A DNA stretch of 64,000 bases from Anaerocaecibacter muris (lineage in GTDB: Bacteria > Bacillota > Clostridia > Christensenellales > Pumilibacteraceae): the NCBI RefSeq assembly GCF_943192945.1, contig NZ_CALPCE010000008.1, forward strand, positions 1 through 64,000. Reading direction: 5' to 3'. Numbering within the stretch: the first letter of the stretch is position 1; each line of letters begins with the position of its first letter. This document shows, one piece after another, positions 16,685-25,552 of the stretch. A program made the position numbers and the translations under genes. The notes beneath the pieces were generated by a model, which saw only the letters and a list, made by a program, of their open reading frames with translations, was not told the origin of the DNA and searched no databases.

Positions 16685-18175
16685 CTATGCCAAAAGATAC
16701 GCGCTATTGGGAACGGACAGAATAGGTCCGCTCTTTGCGCTTATGCGGAACGAATTTTCGTTCACTTCCGCGTCCGAAACTATATAAACCACTTTCCCGT
16801 CGAACCCGTCGAAAGACAGCTGCCAATCGCTTTTGGACAGCCGCTCGAACATATCCTGCCCGACGGCGACCACCGCGGCGGTACAAACCGAATCGTTGAA
16901 AATATCTATCAACCGCGATTTAATCTTGCGCATGAGGAAATTGGGCGACACCACGTGCGCCGTGCCGTGACAAGCCTTGCATTGCTGTAAAAGAATAGAC
17001 CCGATCTCCGCGCCCGTCTTTTTACGCGTCATTTGCACAAGACCCAGCTCGGTCATAGGCAACACGCGCGTGCGCATGCGGTCGAACGACGTTTCGCGCC
17101 GCAAAACCTCTACAACTTCCTCGTTGTGCAACGGGTCTTGCATGTCGATAAAATCAATAACGACCATGCCGCCGATATTGCGCAACCGCAGTTGCCGAGC
17201 AATAGCCCGCGCCGCTTCGCAGTTGATATCGAACACGGTCTGCTCCCTGTCGCTGTCGCCGATATACCGCGCCGTGTTTACGTCGATAACGGTAAGCGCT
17301 TCGGTATGGTCAATAATAAGCGTGCCGCCGCTTTCGAGCTCGACTTTGGAATACAACAGATTTTCGACCTCGCCGAGCACGCCGAACTTTTTGAGTATAT
17401 CAGTCCTGTCCTCTACCGTAACTTTTACGGAGCTTGCAAGATTGCGTTTTAAATATTTTTTAAGCCGTTCGGCGATAGGCGCGCTGTTGCACACTATTTC
17501 GTCCACGGTCGAATTTAAAAGATCGCGCACCGAACGGAATATCAAATCGCCGTCGGTAGACAGCCTTTCCACGCCCTCGGCTGCGGCGTACTTTTCCAAA
17601 ATTCGGTCGTACATGCTCGCAAAATACTTGATCTCGTCGAGAATATCCGACTTGTGCGCGTCCTTGGCGGCTGTGCGCGCAATGAGCCCGCAACCCTCGC
17701 GCGGTCTGCTTTTATCCAAAAATTCTATAAGCCGCTCGCGCGTCGGCTCGTCGGTTATCTTGTTGGACACGCCTATAAAATCGACCGTCGGCATATACAC
17801 GACGTATCGACCGGGTATGGAAATATTTGCGGACAACCGCGGTCCTTTGGTTTCCGTCGGCTCTTTTACCGCTTGAACAAGCACGTAATCCCCTTCCTCG
17901 ACGCTCAAATGCGTGGGGAGCTGTCCCGATCGAGCGAGCACGGTGCGGTTTTCGAGCATGTCCGCCGCCGCCAAAAACCCGTTTTTCTTTTTTCCTATGT
18001 CGACAAACGCCGAGGCAAGCCCCGGCAAAACGTTTACCACTCTGCCTTTATAAATATTGCCGCTTATGCGCTCCATGTCCCTGTCTTCGACGTAAAATTC
18101 TTTAAGCACGCCGTCCTCCAAAAGGGCAACGCTACACATAAACGATTCGTAATCAACGAGAATTTTACTTTTCAA
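16685..18175 (-). CDS. rng: Ribonuclease G/E family endoribonuclease
   Basis: A 496-residue RNase E/G-family enzyme that cleaves single-stranded RNA for rRNA maturation and mRNA decay. An S1 RNA-binding domain occupies about residues 37-115 (SGNIYKGRVVNVLPG, FVDIG). The DNase I-like catalytic part carries the metal-binding acidic motifs ALTVIDVNTARYIG (about 295) and MVVIDFIDM (about 335), and the zinc-link Cys pair CKAC lies near 400. It lacks the long C-terminal scaffold arm of RNase E. The start is TTG with GAGG six bases before it. In Firmicutes rng often closes the min-spoIVF cluster, as here. It has its own promoter. Confidence 0.93.
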   Translation of the reverse strand: MKSKILVDYESFMCSVALLEDGVLKEFYVEDRDMERISGNIYKGRVVNVLPGLASAFVDIGKKKNGFLAAADMLENRTVLARSGQLPTHLSVEEGDYVLVQAVKEPTETKGPRLSANISIPGRYVVYMPTVDFIGVSNKITDEPTRERLIEFLDKSRPREGCGLIARTAAKDAHKSDILDEIKYFASMYDRILEKYAAAEGVERLSTDGDLIFRSVRDLLNSTVDEIVCNSAPIAERLKKYLKRNLASSVKVTVEDRTDILKKFGVLGEVENLLYSKVELESGGTLIIDHTEALTVIDVNTARYIGDSDREQTVFDINCEAARAIARQLRLRNIGGMVVIDFIDMQDPLHNEEVVEVLRRETSFDRMRTRVLPMTELGLVQMTRKKTGAEIGSILLQQCKACHGTAHVVSPNFLMRKIKSRLIDIFNDSVCTAAVVAVGQDMFERLSKSDWQLSFDGFDGKVVYIVSDAEVNENSFRISAKSGPILSVPNSAYLLA

Positions 18176-18237
18176 ACGGAACCTCGATTTTAAATCACGA
18201 TTGGCTTGCGAACAAAAATTCAGACGATACTTTATTA

Positions 18238-18266
18238 AGTATACTACAAATCCAACGTTTTGTCTA
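18238..18266 (-). promoter_or_regulatory. rng promoter
   Basis: On the minus strand TAGACA (18261-18266), 17 bp, TATACT (18238-18243), giving a leader of roughly 55 nt before the rng start. Confidence 0.6.
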
Positions 18267-18302
18267 TCGTTTTTAACAACCTCGCGCGCCGCGCTTTTAC
18301 TT

Positions 18303-19736
18303 TTATACCTCGCCGAACAGCTTGTATGCCAAATATGTAAGCTCGCTGAACTCGCGCCGCGGCACAGATCTAACGTCGAGCGGGTGCGCGCTCGATATGT
18401 AAAGATTGCGTTTCAGTTTGACTACGTCCGCCGCCGCATAGTAGTACAGCTTGCCGCAACTGACGGTCGCGGAACTTTCGGGAAGGTCGCACTCCGCGCC
18501 TATGACGTATGCCCCCAACCGCCTGACGAAAATATTGCGTTCGTCCGCGGAACGCTTGGCGCACAGCTCGAACCCGCAACGCTTGACGTTTGCGTAAAAT
18601 TCGGCGCGCGCTATCATAGTGCCCGCAAGCCTGCTCGAACAAAAATTTTCGCCCGACAGCGAATGAAACACGGGACGCTTAATCTGTAAAAACGGTTGTG
18701 CTATATCCATTGCGAGTATGCCCGCGCAATCCGCCGTTACGTCGAGCGGGTGCAGTATATACACGGGCGCGCCGTCGTCCGTTATAGGTCTGTCGTCGCC
18801 GCCCAATAGCGCGCCGTCGTTGTAAACAAGCACGCGCGCGCGGCCGCTGGATGCGGGCATGTAAAAAAATATCCTGTCCGCAACCTCGCCGAGTTTGGGA
18901 TCGGACAGTAATTTCGTCCACTCCGTCACCGTATGCGCAACGCCCTCCGCCATGGCGTTTTCAAGATACGCCGCGGCGTTTTTTATGCGCGCAGTCTTAA
19001 TCCCCGCCTGCGCCGCCTCGCGCACCGACTTTGACTTGTCGCGCGCAACGGTTTCGCGCAAAAATTCGTGCACAACCCCGTCGTTTTTAAACGCGCACAG
19101 CAATCGCACTATCGCCACGCGGTCGTGCGCAGACGCGCCCGAATACATTGACATAAGCCTGTCCGCAACCTCGGTATAGTCCATAAGCACGTCGCGCACC
19201 GCGGCTTTATTGATGTTTTTTCCGTAAAGCGCCATGCCGAGCAAACGCTCGATCGCGCGCGACCTGTCCGCTTTCAACAAAACCGAATATTTGCCGAACT
19301 TTCTATCGTATTTATCGATTAAATCGGCAGCACGGTCAAAGTCCGCGCGCGCCGTTCTTTCAAGCAACCTATCGACGGCCTTATCCCAACCGCGCAACAC
19401 GCCGCCCTTTTGCGCATACTGCGCATGCAAAAGCATAGGCATATACCCGTGCTCGTCCGCGCCCAACCGCATGCACGCGGATATAAGCATATTGACATAT
19501 TCCTCGCCGTCCTCCGTGCCGAAGCGCGCGGATGCGTAATTGTTTTTAGACGGACCCGCGCTTACAAGCGCGGTAGCAAGCATGGTCGCCGCGATTTCGT
19601 AATCGCGCGGATCGCCTCCGACGGCAAGGCGAACGATAATTTCCTCGAACGCGCGAATATCGCGCTCGTACAATGCGCGCGCTATTCCGTCGAGGGCGCT
19701 GCCCTTTAAACCGCGTAAACTCTCCAAGTAGTCCAT
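18303..19736 (-). CDS. DUF4132-like protein with helical-repeat N-terminus
   Basis: About 477 residues. Residues 1-280 are almost entirely alpha-helical with HEAT/ARM-like spacing (for example EFLRETVARDKSKSVREAAQAGI). The C-terminal part carries the pattern YILHPLDV...QPFLQIKRPVF, which is the signature of DUF4132, a domain of unknown function also found beside WGR domains in E. coli MolR-type proteins. The ATG at 19736 is preferred over the in-frame TTG two codons earlier, because the promoter -10 ends only six bases before this ATG and there is no ribosome site: the mRNA should be leaderless. It lies between spoIVFB and rng, where the conserved cluster normally has no such gene. Function unknown. 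Confidence 0.6.
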   Translation of the reverse strand: MDYLESLRGLKGSALDGIARALYERDIRAFEEIIVRLAVGGDPRDYEIAATMLATALVSAGPSKNNYASARFGTEDGEEYVNMLISACMRLGADEHGYMPMLLHAQYAQKGGVLRGWDKAVDRLLERTARADFDRAADLIDKYDRKFGKYSVLLKADRSRAIERLLGMALYGKNINKAAVRDVLMDYTEVADRLMSMYSGASAHDRVAIVRLLCAFKNDGVVHEFLRETVARDKSKSVREAAQAGIKTARIKNAAAYLENAMAEGVAHTVTEWTKLLSDPKLGEVADRIFFYMPASSGRARVLVYNDGALLGGDDRPITDDGAPVYILHPLDVTADCAGILAMDIAQPFLQIKRPVFHSLSGENFCSSRLAGTMIARAEFYANVKRCGFELCAKRSADERNIFVRRLGAYVIGAECDLPESSATVSCGKLYYYAAADVVKLKRNLYISSAHPLDVRSVPRREFSELTYLAYKLFGEV

Positions 19737-19742
19737 ACGCAA

Positions 19743-19771
19743 ATTATAGCACAGCTTAAAACAAAAATCAA
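19743..19771 (-). promoter_or_regulatory. Leaderless-type promoter of the DUF4132-like gene
   Basis: TTGATT (19766-19771), 17 bp, extended -10 TGCTATAAT (TATAAT at 19743-19748) on the minus strand. The start codon begins six bases beyond the -10, so transcription should begin at or next to the ATG. Confidence 0.7.
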
Positions 19772-19835
19772 GGCGTTACGTTATTTAACGCAAAAACAAT
19801 AACGCGTCCGCCACACGACGCAATCCCAAGCAAGT

Positions 19836-20753
19836 TTATCCGCGCCGCTTTTTATCTATCACATCGCCTATTCTGTCCGTATAGCCGCGCGCCTTTATTT
19901 CCTCGGTCAGCCGCGTTTCGTCTATTCTGCCCAGCTCCGCAAGCGCGCCGTCGTCGAAAACTACGAACTCGCTGTATCTGTCCGCGTCGAGCGACGCGAC
20001 AAGCGATCCGAGTTGCGCGTTTTCGGACACGGCGAAAGCACGCACTTCGAGCGGCGCTTTAAGCCGTTCGCGCCTACTGCTTTTTGCAAAAAGCGCGGTA
20101 TATTGCGCGCGTCTGTCGGGAATAAACGCGGACACAAGCATGAATATGCCGACGCTTAACAAGCAAATATTGGGCGCGTAAAACACCGACAGCACAAACA
20201 GCGCGAGCGCCGCCATGCCGCTCGCCGCCGACACAATGCGCATGATTTTGTACGCTTTGGCGCGCTTGTGTTTTAGCGACAGCGCGGCGAGCAACACCCT
20301 GCCTCCGTCGAGCGGATACACGGGCAAAAGGTTGAACACGCCTATAAACAGATTGCACTTGCAAAACGCTTCGGTAAACATATAACTGGACGGCACAAGC
20401 CACCACAGCGCGGCGAACGCCGTTGCGAACACAAAGTTTAACAGCGGACCCGCAACGGCAATTCTTATTTCGTGCTTGGAATTGATGTCCGCTTCCCCGC
20501 ACAGCGCCGCGCCATACGGCATCAGCTTTATCAGGTTGAGTTCGTAACCCAGTTTTTTGGCGACGCGCGCATGCGCGCACTCGTGCAAAAGCACCGCCGC
20601 GAGCGAGCAAAAAAATTCATAAGTCATGCCCATCGCCACGAAGTACAACGCCATTACGAACATGACGGGCGAAATATAGATCTTTATTTCGTCCGCGTCG
20701 TTCGATCGTTTTTTATAGCGCGCTCCGCCCGCGCGCCGCTTGCTTTTAATCAT
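19836..20753 (-). CDS. spoIVFB: SpoIVFB-like M50 site-2 protease
   Basis: About 305 residues of polytopic membrane metalloprotease. The zinc motif HECAH is at 57-61 in the first core helix, and the third ligand lies in NLLPVYPLDGGR (141-152, Asp149). In spore formers SpoIVFB cuts pro-sigma-K in the mother cell; in others such proteases cut membrane-bound regulators. After the membrane core the C-terminal 100 residues resemble half of a CBS-type domain, as in SpoIVFB. The start is the ATG that overlaps the stop of the upstream gene by ATGA; the frame is open further upstream but that extension is very Arg-rich and lies on the other gene. Whether the substrate is pro-sigma-K cannot be seen here. 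Confidence 0.85.
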   Translation of the reverse strand: MIKSKRRAGGARYKKRSNDADEIKIYISPVMFVMALYFVAMGMTYEFFCSLAAVLLHECAHARVAKKLGYELNLIKLMPYGAALCGEADINSKHEIRIAVAGPLLNFVFATAFAALWWLVPSSYMFTEAFCKCNLFIGVFNLLPVYPLDGGRVLLAALSLKHKRAKAYKIMRIVSAASGMAALALFVLSVFYAPNICLLSVGIFMLVSAFIPDRRAQYTALFAKSSRRERLKAPLEVRAFAVSENAQLGSLVASLDADRYSEFVVFDDGALAELGRIDETRLTEEIKARGYTDRIGDVIDKKRRG

Positions 20754-21013
20754 TCCGCACTGAAAAACGACGACGTACCGAAGTCCGATCGCCCGAACAC
20801 ATCGTAACAAAACACGTCGCGTAGCGCGCTTTTGACGGGGTCTAACACAGCTATCGGCAAATAGTGCAAAGCGACAATCGCGCCGACAGCGGCGGCGGCG
20901 CACAACAGTCGCGCCCAAAACGTTTTGCGCGGTTTTACACTGCGCGCGCACTTTTTGCGCGGAATTTCGGTGACCGCGCTTTCCACAATATTGCAACCCG
21001 TATATTTATCCAT
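20750..21013 (-). CDS. Small membrane protein in the spoIVFA position
   Basis: 87 residues with one membrane helix (about 34-52, ARLLCAAAAVGAIVALHYL) after a basic N-terminus and a short outside tail. Its stop overlaps the start of the M50 protease by ATGA, exactly where spoIVFA sits in Firmicutes. SpoIVFA is a single-pass membrane partner that holds SpoIVFB inactive and has an extracytoplasmic M23/LytM-like domain; that domain is absent here. I infer a shortened SpoIVFA-like partner from position and topology only, as the sequence itself is too short to recognise. No ribosome site is visible. Confidence 0.55.
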   Translation of the reverse strand: MDKYTGCNIVESAVTEIPRKKCARSVKPRKTFWARLLCAAAAVGAIVALHYLPIAVLDPVKSALRDVFCYDVFGRSDFGTSSFFSAE

Positions 21014-21062
21014 AAGATAAATATATGACGGACAAAGTCAACTCATTACGCCGACGGACAAG

Positions 21063-21293
21063 TCACAGCGATTCGCTTGTTTTTCCCACGTCAAAGAACC
21101 GCGCGACGTCCGCGGTGACGGTCAGCGCGTAACCGCCTTGCGCGACGTCCACTGTCATATCGAGTTTGCGAACGTCCATAAATTCGCACAGCAACGCCAT
21201 AACGTCGCTTTGCGCAACGCGCAACACGCGCTTAATCGCGGCGTTCCCGTCGTTTTCTATCATGCGCGCAATGCGCTCCGTAACTTCGTTCAT
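21063..21293 (-). CDS. minE: MinE-like cell division topological factor
   Basis: 76 residues, slightly shorter than usual MinE (about 85-90). The pattern VTERIARMIENDG, then SDVMALLCEFMDV and a beta strand YALTVTADV aligns with the MinE order of an ERL-type anti-MinCD helix, a DILxVIxKY helix and the dimer strands. MinE stimulates the MinD ATPase and drives pole-to-pole oscillation. The ATG follows the minD stop by four bases with a GGAG site inside the end of minD. The similarity is weak enough that position supports the call as much as sequence does. No minC lies in this cluster. Confidence 0.65.
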   Translation of the reverse strand: MNEVTERIARMIENDGNAAIKRVLRVAQSDVMALLCEFMDVRKLDMTVDVAQGGYALTVTADVARFFDVGKTSESL

Positions 21294-21297
21294 AACA

Positions 21298-22053
21298 TCA
21301 ACTCCGTTTCATTCTGCGCTTTATCGCGCCCCAAAACCCGCGATAGTCCGCCGCGGGATCGAGCGGTTCGCCCGTGCCGAAACACAGCCGCTTTGCCAGC
21401 ATGTCGAACGGCTTTTTGGGCATTGCCGCAAGATTATAAACTCCGTCCGTTTCGGGTATTACGCCGTCCACGGTCGCTTTTAGCAACGTTTCTATTTCGT
21501 CCTTGCTCGGGATCTTCCCGCTCGCAAGCAAATCCCCGCGCACGCGATTTATTACGAGCGTGGGCTTCATGTTGTACGACGACAGCAACGCAACCACCTT
21601 GTTAGCGTCGCGCAACGCGCTAATATGCGGCGTTGTGACTACCAATGCGCTGTCGCACGCGCCGACGGCGCGGTTAAACCCCGCCTCTATGCCCGCGGGA
21701 CAATCGACAAGCGCATAATCGAAAGTGGGCGCAAGCCCGTTAAGCACGAGCTTGATATTTTGCGCGGTGACGTTGTTGCCCAAATACCCGTGCGCGGACG
21801 GCAACAGAAAAAGATTGCGCGTATCCGCTTCGACAAGCGCTTGACGCGCCCTGCAACGGTTTTCAATCACGTCCGCAACGTCGTACACAACGCGGTTTTC
21901 CAATCCGAGCACCACGTCGAGATTATTCAACCCGAAGTCCGCGTCGAGCAAAACCACCCTGTTGCCAAGCTCCGCCAGCGCGCGCCCCAAACAGGCGGTC
22001 ACCGTCGTTTTGCCCACGCCGCCTTTGCCGGATGTGATAACGATACTTTTCAT
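21298..22053 (-). CDS. minD: Septum site-determining ATPase MinD
   Basis: 251 residues. The deviant Walker A motif GKGGVGKTT lies at 9-17, the ParA/MinD signature DADFGLNN near 39, and DCPAG near 118. The C-terminal amphipathic helix FWGAIKRRMKR is the membrane-targeting sequence. MinD is a peripheral-membrane ATPase that positions the division inhibitor. I prefer the second ATG (22053): a TATAAT -10 ends one base before the first ATG (22059), so the first ATG would be outside the transcript, while the second is seven bases past the -10. minE follows directly. Confidence 0.93.
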   Translation of the reverse strand: MKSIVITSGKGGVGKTTVTACLGRALAELGNRVVLLDADFGLNNLDVVLGLENRVVYDVADVIENRCRARQALVEADTRNLFLLPSAHGYLGNNVTAQNIKLVLNGLAPTFDYALVDCPAGIEAGFNRAVGACDSALVVTTPHISALRDANKVVALLSSYNMKPTLVINRVRGDLLASGKIPSKDEIETLLKATVDGVIPETDGVYNLAAMPKKPFDMLAKRLCFGTGEPLDPAADYRGFWGAIKRRMKRS

Positions 22054-22060
22054 CGTCATA

Positions 22061-22090
22061 ATTATAACCGCTTACGCGGGTATTGCGCAA
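22061..22090 (-). promoter_or_regulatory. minD promoter, leaderless type
   Basis: On the minus strand a weak -35 TTGCGC (22085-22090), 18 bp, and perfect TATAAT (22061-22066). The favoured start codon follows seven bases after the -10. CCGCTT / AAGCGG arms flank the spacer and might bind a regulator. Confidence 0.5.
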
Positions 22091-22203
22091 GCGGAAATTT
22101 GTACGGTTTTGTCGTATATTAAAATTTATTTCGTCAACGGTTTTATCGCGCCGCACAGATATGCTGCTATGCGGTTTAAATGCGCGCCGCGCAAACTAAT
22201 ATC

Positions 22204-23217
22204 TTACGCGTGCGACAATATGTCTTCCAACAAATACGGGTCGGACAACAGCTTGCCGCCGCCGAGCGCGGTTGCGTACTGCGCTTCGCGCGGCACCCTA
22301 ACTTTAAGCCTTAACGCCTCGCTCATCAGTTTGGCAAGCCCGGGGATTTTTGCACCGCCGCCGACCACGGTAATGCCGCAACGCTGAATTTCGGCGGCGA
22401 CCGTCGGCGAGCACGTGTTTATAACGCTTTCCACCGCGTCGATAATATTCATGTAATAGTAATAAACCGCGTCGTAAAGCCTGTCCGCGGACACCGCTTG
22501 CGCTCGGATTGTTTTGGTTTCTATATCTATACCGCTTATCATGGCGGTGGCGCAGTCGTTGCGAATAAGACTGCAAACTTTTTCCTTTACGCTCTTGACT
22601 ACGGGACGACCCGCATTAAGATTATATATGCCGCTTATGCTGTCCATAAGCACTCGGTCTATCATGTCGCCGCCGATATTCACCGAACAGCCCGAAATTA
22701 TGCCGCACAAACTTAACGCCGCTATTTCCGTCGAGCCGCCGCCTATCGACGCTATAAACCCGCCGAAATCGGACGACACGGGCATGTCCACGCCGATAGC
22801 GGCGAGCATGACCGAATTAACCATTGAAATATCGTCTATTCCCGCGCGCATGAGCACGCTTTCGTACATTTCGCGCTCGTCAACCGTTATCCCCGTCGGC
22901 ACGCCGAGCACGCAACGGATTTTCGGGCGGATCATATACGAATCGGGCATAATTCGCTCGATAAACTCTTTAAGCATTTCCGCGCAAGCGTCGGGGTCTT
23001 TGATAGAACCGTCTATGATCGGGCAAACGGTTTTAGTCTTTTCGGGCGCTTTGTCGGTCATGTTATACGCTTCGTTACCGACGGCGCGCACCCGTCTTCT
23101 TCCTCCGTCGTCGAAGTACGCTATGACGGACGGCTCGCGCAAAACGATACCGTTGCCGGATACGAAAATCGACGTATACGACGTTCCGAGATCAAGCGCT
23201 ATATCCATCTTCGCCAT
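22204..23217 (-). CDS. mreB: MreB/actin-like cell shape protein
   Basis: 337 residues with the actin-fold nucleotide motifs: phosphate-1 DLGTSYTSI (residues 8-16), phosphate-2 IASIGGGSTEIA (about 155), and the adenosine motif VVGGGAKIPG (about 290). MreB filaments guide lateral wall synthesis under the membrane. It starts within the last 26 bases of maf, with GAGGAG ten bases before the ATG, so the two are translationally coupled. The protein is fairly diverged from standard MreB, and mreC and mreD, which normally follow, are missing here, so it might be an Mbl- or plasmid-type relative, though MreB is the better fit. Confidence 0.85.
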   Translation of the reverse strand: MAKMDIALDLGTSYTSIFVSGNGIVLREPSVIAYFDDGGRRRVRAVGNEAYNMTDKAPEKTKTVCPIIDGSIKDPDACAEMLKEFIERIMPDSYMIRPKIRCVLGVPTGITVDEREMYESVLMRAGIDDISMVNSVMLAAIGVDMPVSSDFGGFIASIGGGSTEIAALSLCGIISGCSVNIGGDMIDRVLMDSISGIYNLNAGRPVVKSVKEKVCSLIRNDCATAMISGIDIETKTIRAQAVSADRLYDAVYYYYMNIIDAVESVINTCSPTVAAEIQRCGITVVGGGAKIPGLAKLMSEALRLKVRVPREAQYATALGGGKLLSDPYLLEDILSHA

Positions 23218-23800
23218 TGATTAGTTTCTCCTCGATAAGTTTTTCGGTCAGTGTTATCGGCAGTCCGACTACATTAAAATAGTCTCCGTCGATACGGGTA
23301 ATAAGCGGCTTTATTGGGGCGTCGTCTATATTGTATCCGCCGGCCTTGTCGAACGGCGCGCCGCTGTCCACATAATTATACACCAAATCTTTGTCGAACG
23401 CACCGAAAGTAACCGAAGTTTTTTCGCTTTTTTCAAATATTTTCCCATTTACGCGAAAATATACCGCAGTTACAACCGTATGCGTGCGCCCGCACAACGC
23501 TTTAAACATGCCGACGGCTTCTTCCGCCGTGCGGGGCTTGCCGAACACCCTGTCGTCCAGCCCGACCACCGTATCGAACGCGAGCACGGGCAACTCCGTA
23601 AGCCGCGCCGCGCTCTCGCCTTTTAACCGCGCGTTGATACGCGCAGTCTGCTCCGCGCTGCCCGTCGTTACTTCGTCCGCATCGACGGGCATAAACACGG
23701 GGCGCACACACTCTATTCTGCTTATGAGCGCGCGACGGCGCGGCGACGCCGTGGCAAGAACTATATCGTACACGCCGTTTTCGGTGTTTTTATCTGTCAT
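23192..23800 (-). CDS. maf: Maf family nucleoside triphosphate pyrophosphatase
   Basis: 202 residues, the usual size. The family opening LATASPRRRALI (about 14-25) supplies the phosphate-binding S-P-R-R loop, and AFDTVVGLDDRVFGKP supplies the catalytic Asp and Lys. Maf proteins hydrolyse dTTP/UTP or modified nucleotides in the cytoplasm and are linked with arrest of cell division in Bacillus. It overlaps mreB by 26 bases and follows the Ppx/GppA gene by about 56 bases. The maf-mreB order is conserved in Firmicutes. Confidence 0.92.
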   Translation of the reverse strand: MTDKNTENGVYDIVLATASPRRRALISRIECVRPVFMPVDADEVTTGSAEQTARINARLKGESAARLTELPVLAFDTVVGLDDRVFGKPRTAEEAVGMFKALCGRTHTVVTAVYFRVNGKIFEKSEKTSVTFGAFDKDLVYNYVDSGAPFDKAGGYNIDDAPIKPLITRIDGDYFNVVGLPITLTEKLIEEKLINGEDGYSA

Positions 23801-23856
23801 TGTTCCGTAAAGTTTTTAAGTTACGCGACGTATCGCGGTTTAAGTTTATTTAACGA

Positions 23857-25368
23857 TTAAAGAATTTCGAGGTTCTTTTTATACGCCTTGGCAAAGTCCG
23901 CGCCCGCGCCGAGCGCGTCTTTAATTTCGAGCGAGCAATCGCCTTCCACCTCGGTCTTCATTATAACCGAATCGCCGAGCACGTCGCACGTAATGGCTTT
24001 GACCGAACCCGACATGGAACGGTCGAGCGAATCGGCTATGCGCAGAATAACCGCGAGCCGCATGACCGCGACCAAGTCCTCCTCCTGCACTATTCCGCCG
24101 TACTTATTCCACTCCGCATACGACAAATCGTCAAGGTCGTGCGCGCGCACGACGAACGCCGCAAGCACGAGATCGCGGTGCGTCACGCCGTAAAGATTGG
24201 AGTTCATGATAGAATAGTTGGAGTGTTTGTAACGGTTGTAAAAATCGGTGCGCACGCCCGTTTCGTGCATGAGCGCGGCTATGCGCAATACGCGCACGTA
24301 TTGTCGCGGAAGTTTGTGCAGTACGCGCAGTTGCTTGTACAACTGGATTGCGAGGTTGCAAACGTGCTCCGCGTGCGGTATGTTAAGATCGAAATAATGC
24401 AGTCTTGTGTAAATGGAATAGCCGAGTATGTCCGTAATGGGCTTTTCAAGCGTAGTGGGCACGGTGTGGTTAAACATAAAACCCTCGCGTATGCCTGCAC
24501 CCGAAATAATCATTTCGTCAAAATCGGTGCTGTCCAAAAAGCTCTTAATGCTCGACAGCGCGGCGCAAAAAATATCGGCGCGCTGTGCGGACAGCCCTTT
24601 TATTTTAGAACGCTTTTCGCCGTCCAACACCTTGACCATGTCGTAAACTTTGTTAAAAGTTTCCGCGCCGATATGATAATTATGTACCATGCCGAGCGGG
24701 TATTTTTCTATGCGCTGAACAATGCTCGCGAGGTTGCGGAACGACCCGCCTACACCCACGAAGCGGTATTCGGGATCGAGATTTTTTATCCACTCGATAT
24801 TGGCGAACTGGTCGCGCATGTACGTTTCTATCATTTGCGACTGTTGCAACGGCGTGGTATTTTCGTTAAACAGCGACGACAGAGTAAGCGTGCCTATCGG
24901 CAAGTTTACGCGGTTGAGAATCATGCGCCTGTTGTACTGTATGAGTTGCATGGACGAACCTGATATGTCCATGATAACGCCTTTGGGTATTTCGAGCGAG
25001 TTGATTACGCCGTAATATATTTGCGTCGATTCCTGCTCCTCGGACAGCACGTCCATTTTAAACCCGCAAACGGTATTGACTTCTTCCAAAAAACTTCGTT
25101 GATTTTTCGCCTTACGCACGGCGTTGGTGGCAAATGCGTATATCTTGTCCACGCTGTTAGCGTCGCACAGTTTGCGGAACATCTTTAACGTCCGCACCGC
25201 CTGCGCTATTCGCGCCTGTTTTAAATATCCGTCGCGTTCCATATCCTGCGCAAGCCGCACGGATTCTTTTTGTTCGTCGTAAACAACAAAGTAACCGTCG
25301 CTTATTACATGCGCCAATACCAGCCGAGCGGAGTTAGATCCCAAATCGATTATAGCAATATTCTTCAA
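23857..25368 (-). CDS. Ppx/GppA exopolyphosphatase family protein with C-terminal HD-like domain
   Basis: About 503 residues. The first 300 form an actin-like Ppx/GppA domain with the phosphate loops AIIDLGSNSARLV and VIMDISGSSMQLI; the rest is an HD-like helical domain (ALMHETGVRTD, then YKHSNYSIMNSNLYGVTHRDL) as in long exopolyphosphatases. Such enzymes cleave polyphosphate or pppGpp in the cytoplasm; which applies here cannot be told. The frame is open upstream of the family start, but a GGAGG site (25375-25379) six bases before a TTG at 25368 fixes the start. It has its own strong promoter and leads into the maf-mreB genes. Confidence 0.87.
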   Translation of the reverse strand: MKNIAIIDLGSNSARLVLAHVISDGYFVVYDEQKESVRLAQDMERDGYLKQARIAQAVRTLKMFRKLCDANSVDKIYAFATNAVRKAKNQRSFLEEVNTVCGFKMDVLSEEQESTQIYYGVINSLEIPKGVIMDISGSSMQLIQYNRRMILNRVNLPIGTLTLSSLFNENTTPLQQSQMIETYMRDQFANIEWIKNLDPEYRFVGVGGSFRNLASIVQRIEKYPLGMVHNYHIGAETFNKVYDMVKVLDGEKRSKIKGLSAQRADIFCAALSSIKSFLDSTDFDEMIISGAGIREGFMFNHTVPTTLEKPITDILGYSIYTRLHYFDLNIPHAEHVCNLAIQLYKQLRVLHKLPRQYVRVLRIAALMHETGVRTDFYNRYKHSNYSIMNSNLYGVTHRDLVLAAFVVRAHDLDDLSYAEWNKYGGIVQEEDLVAVMRLAVILRIADSLDRSMSGSVKAITCDVLGDSVIMKTEVEGDCSLEIKDALGAGADFAKAYKKNLEIL

Positions 25369-25416
25369 AGCAAGCCTCCGAGTAAAACAGATAACCCCAT
25401 TTTGATTGATACACAA

Positions 25417-25445
25417 ATTATAACATACTTTATTTATCTTGTAAA
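25417..25445 (-). promoter_or_regulatory. ppx/gppA promoter
   Basis: TTTACA (25440-25445), 17 bp, extended -10 TGTTATAAT (TATAAT at 25417-25422) on the minus strand; leader of about 40 nt. Confidence 0.7.
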
Positions 25446-25552
25446 GGGGGTATTTTAAATAAATTTAATAAAAATTTTTGTAGAGATTGGCTAATCGCCA
25501 TGACGAAAAACCGCTGTCTGCGCCCGCGTTTCGACAAAATCCGTCAAAACTC

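Noticed and set aside
20990-21062. Leaderless promoter for the SpoIVFA-like gene (TATATT six bases before the ATG)
   Set aside because: No -35 at a proper distance and no extended -10; the nearest TTGACT is only 10 bases from the hexamer.
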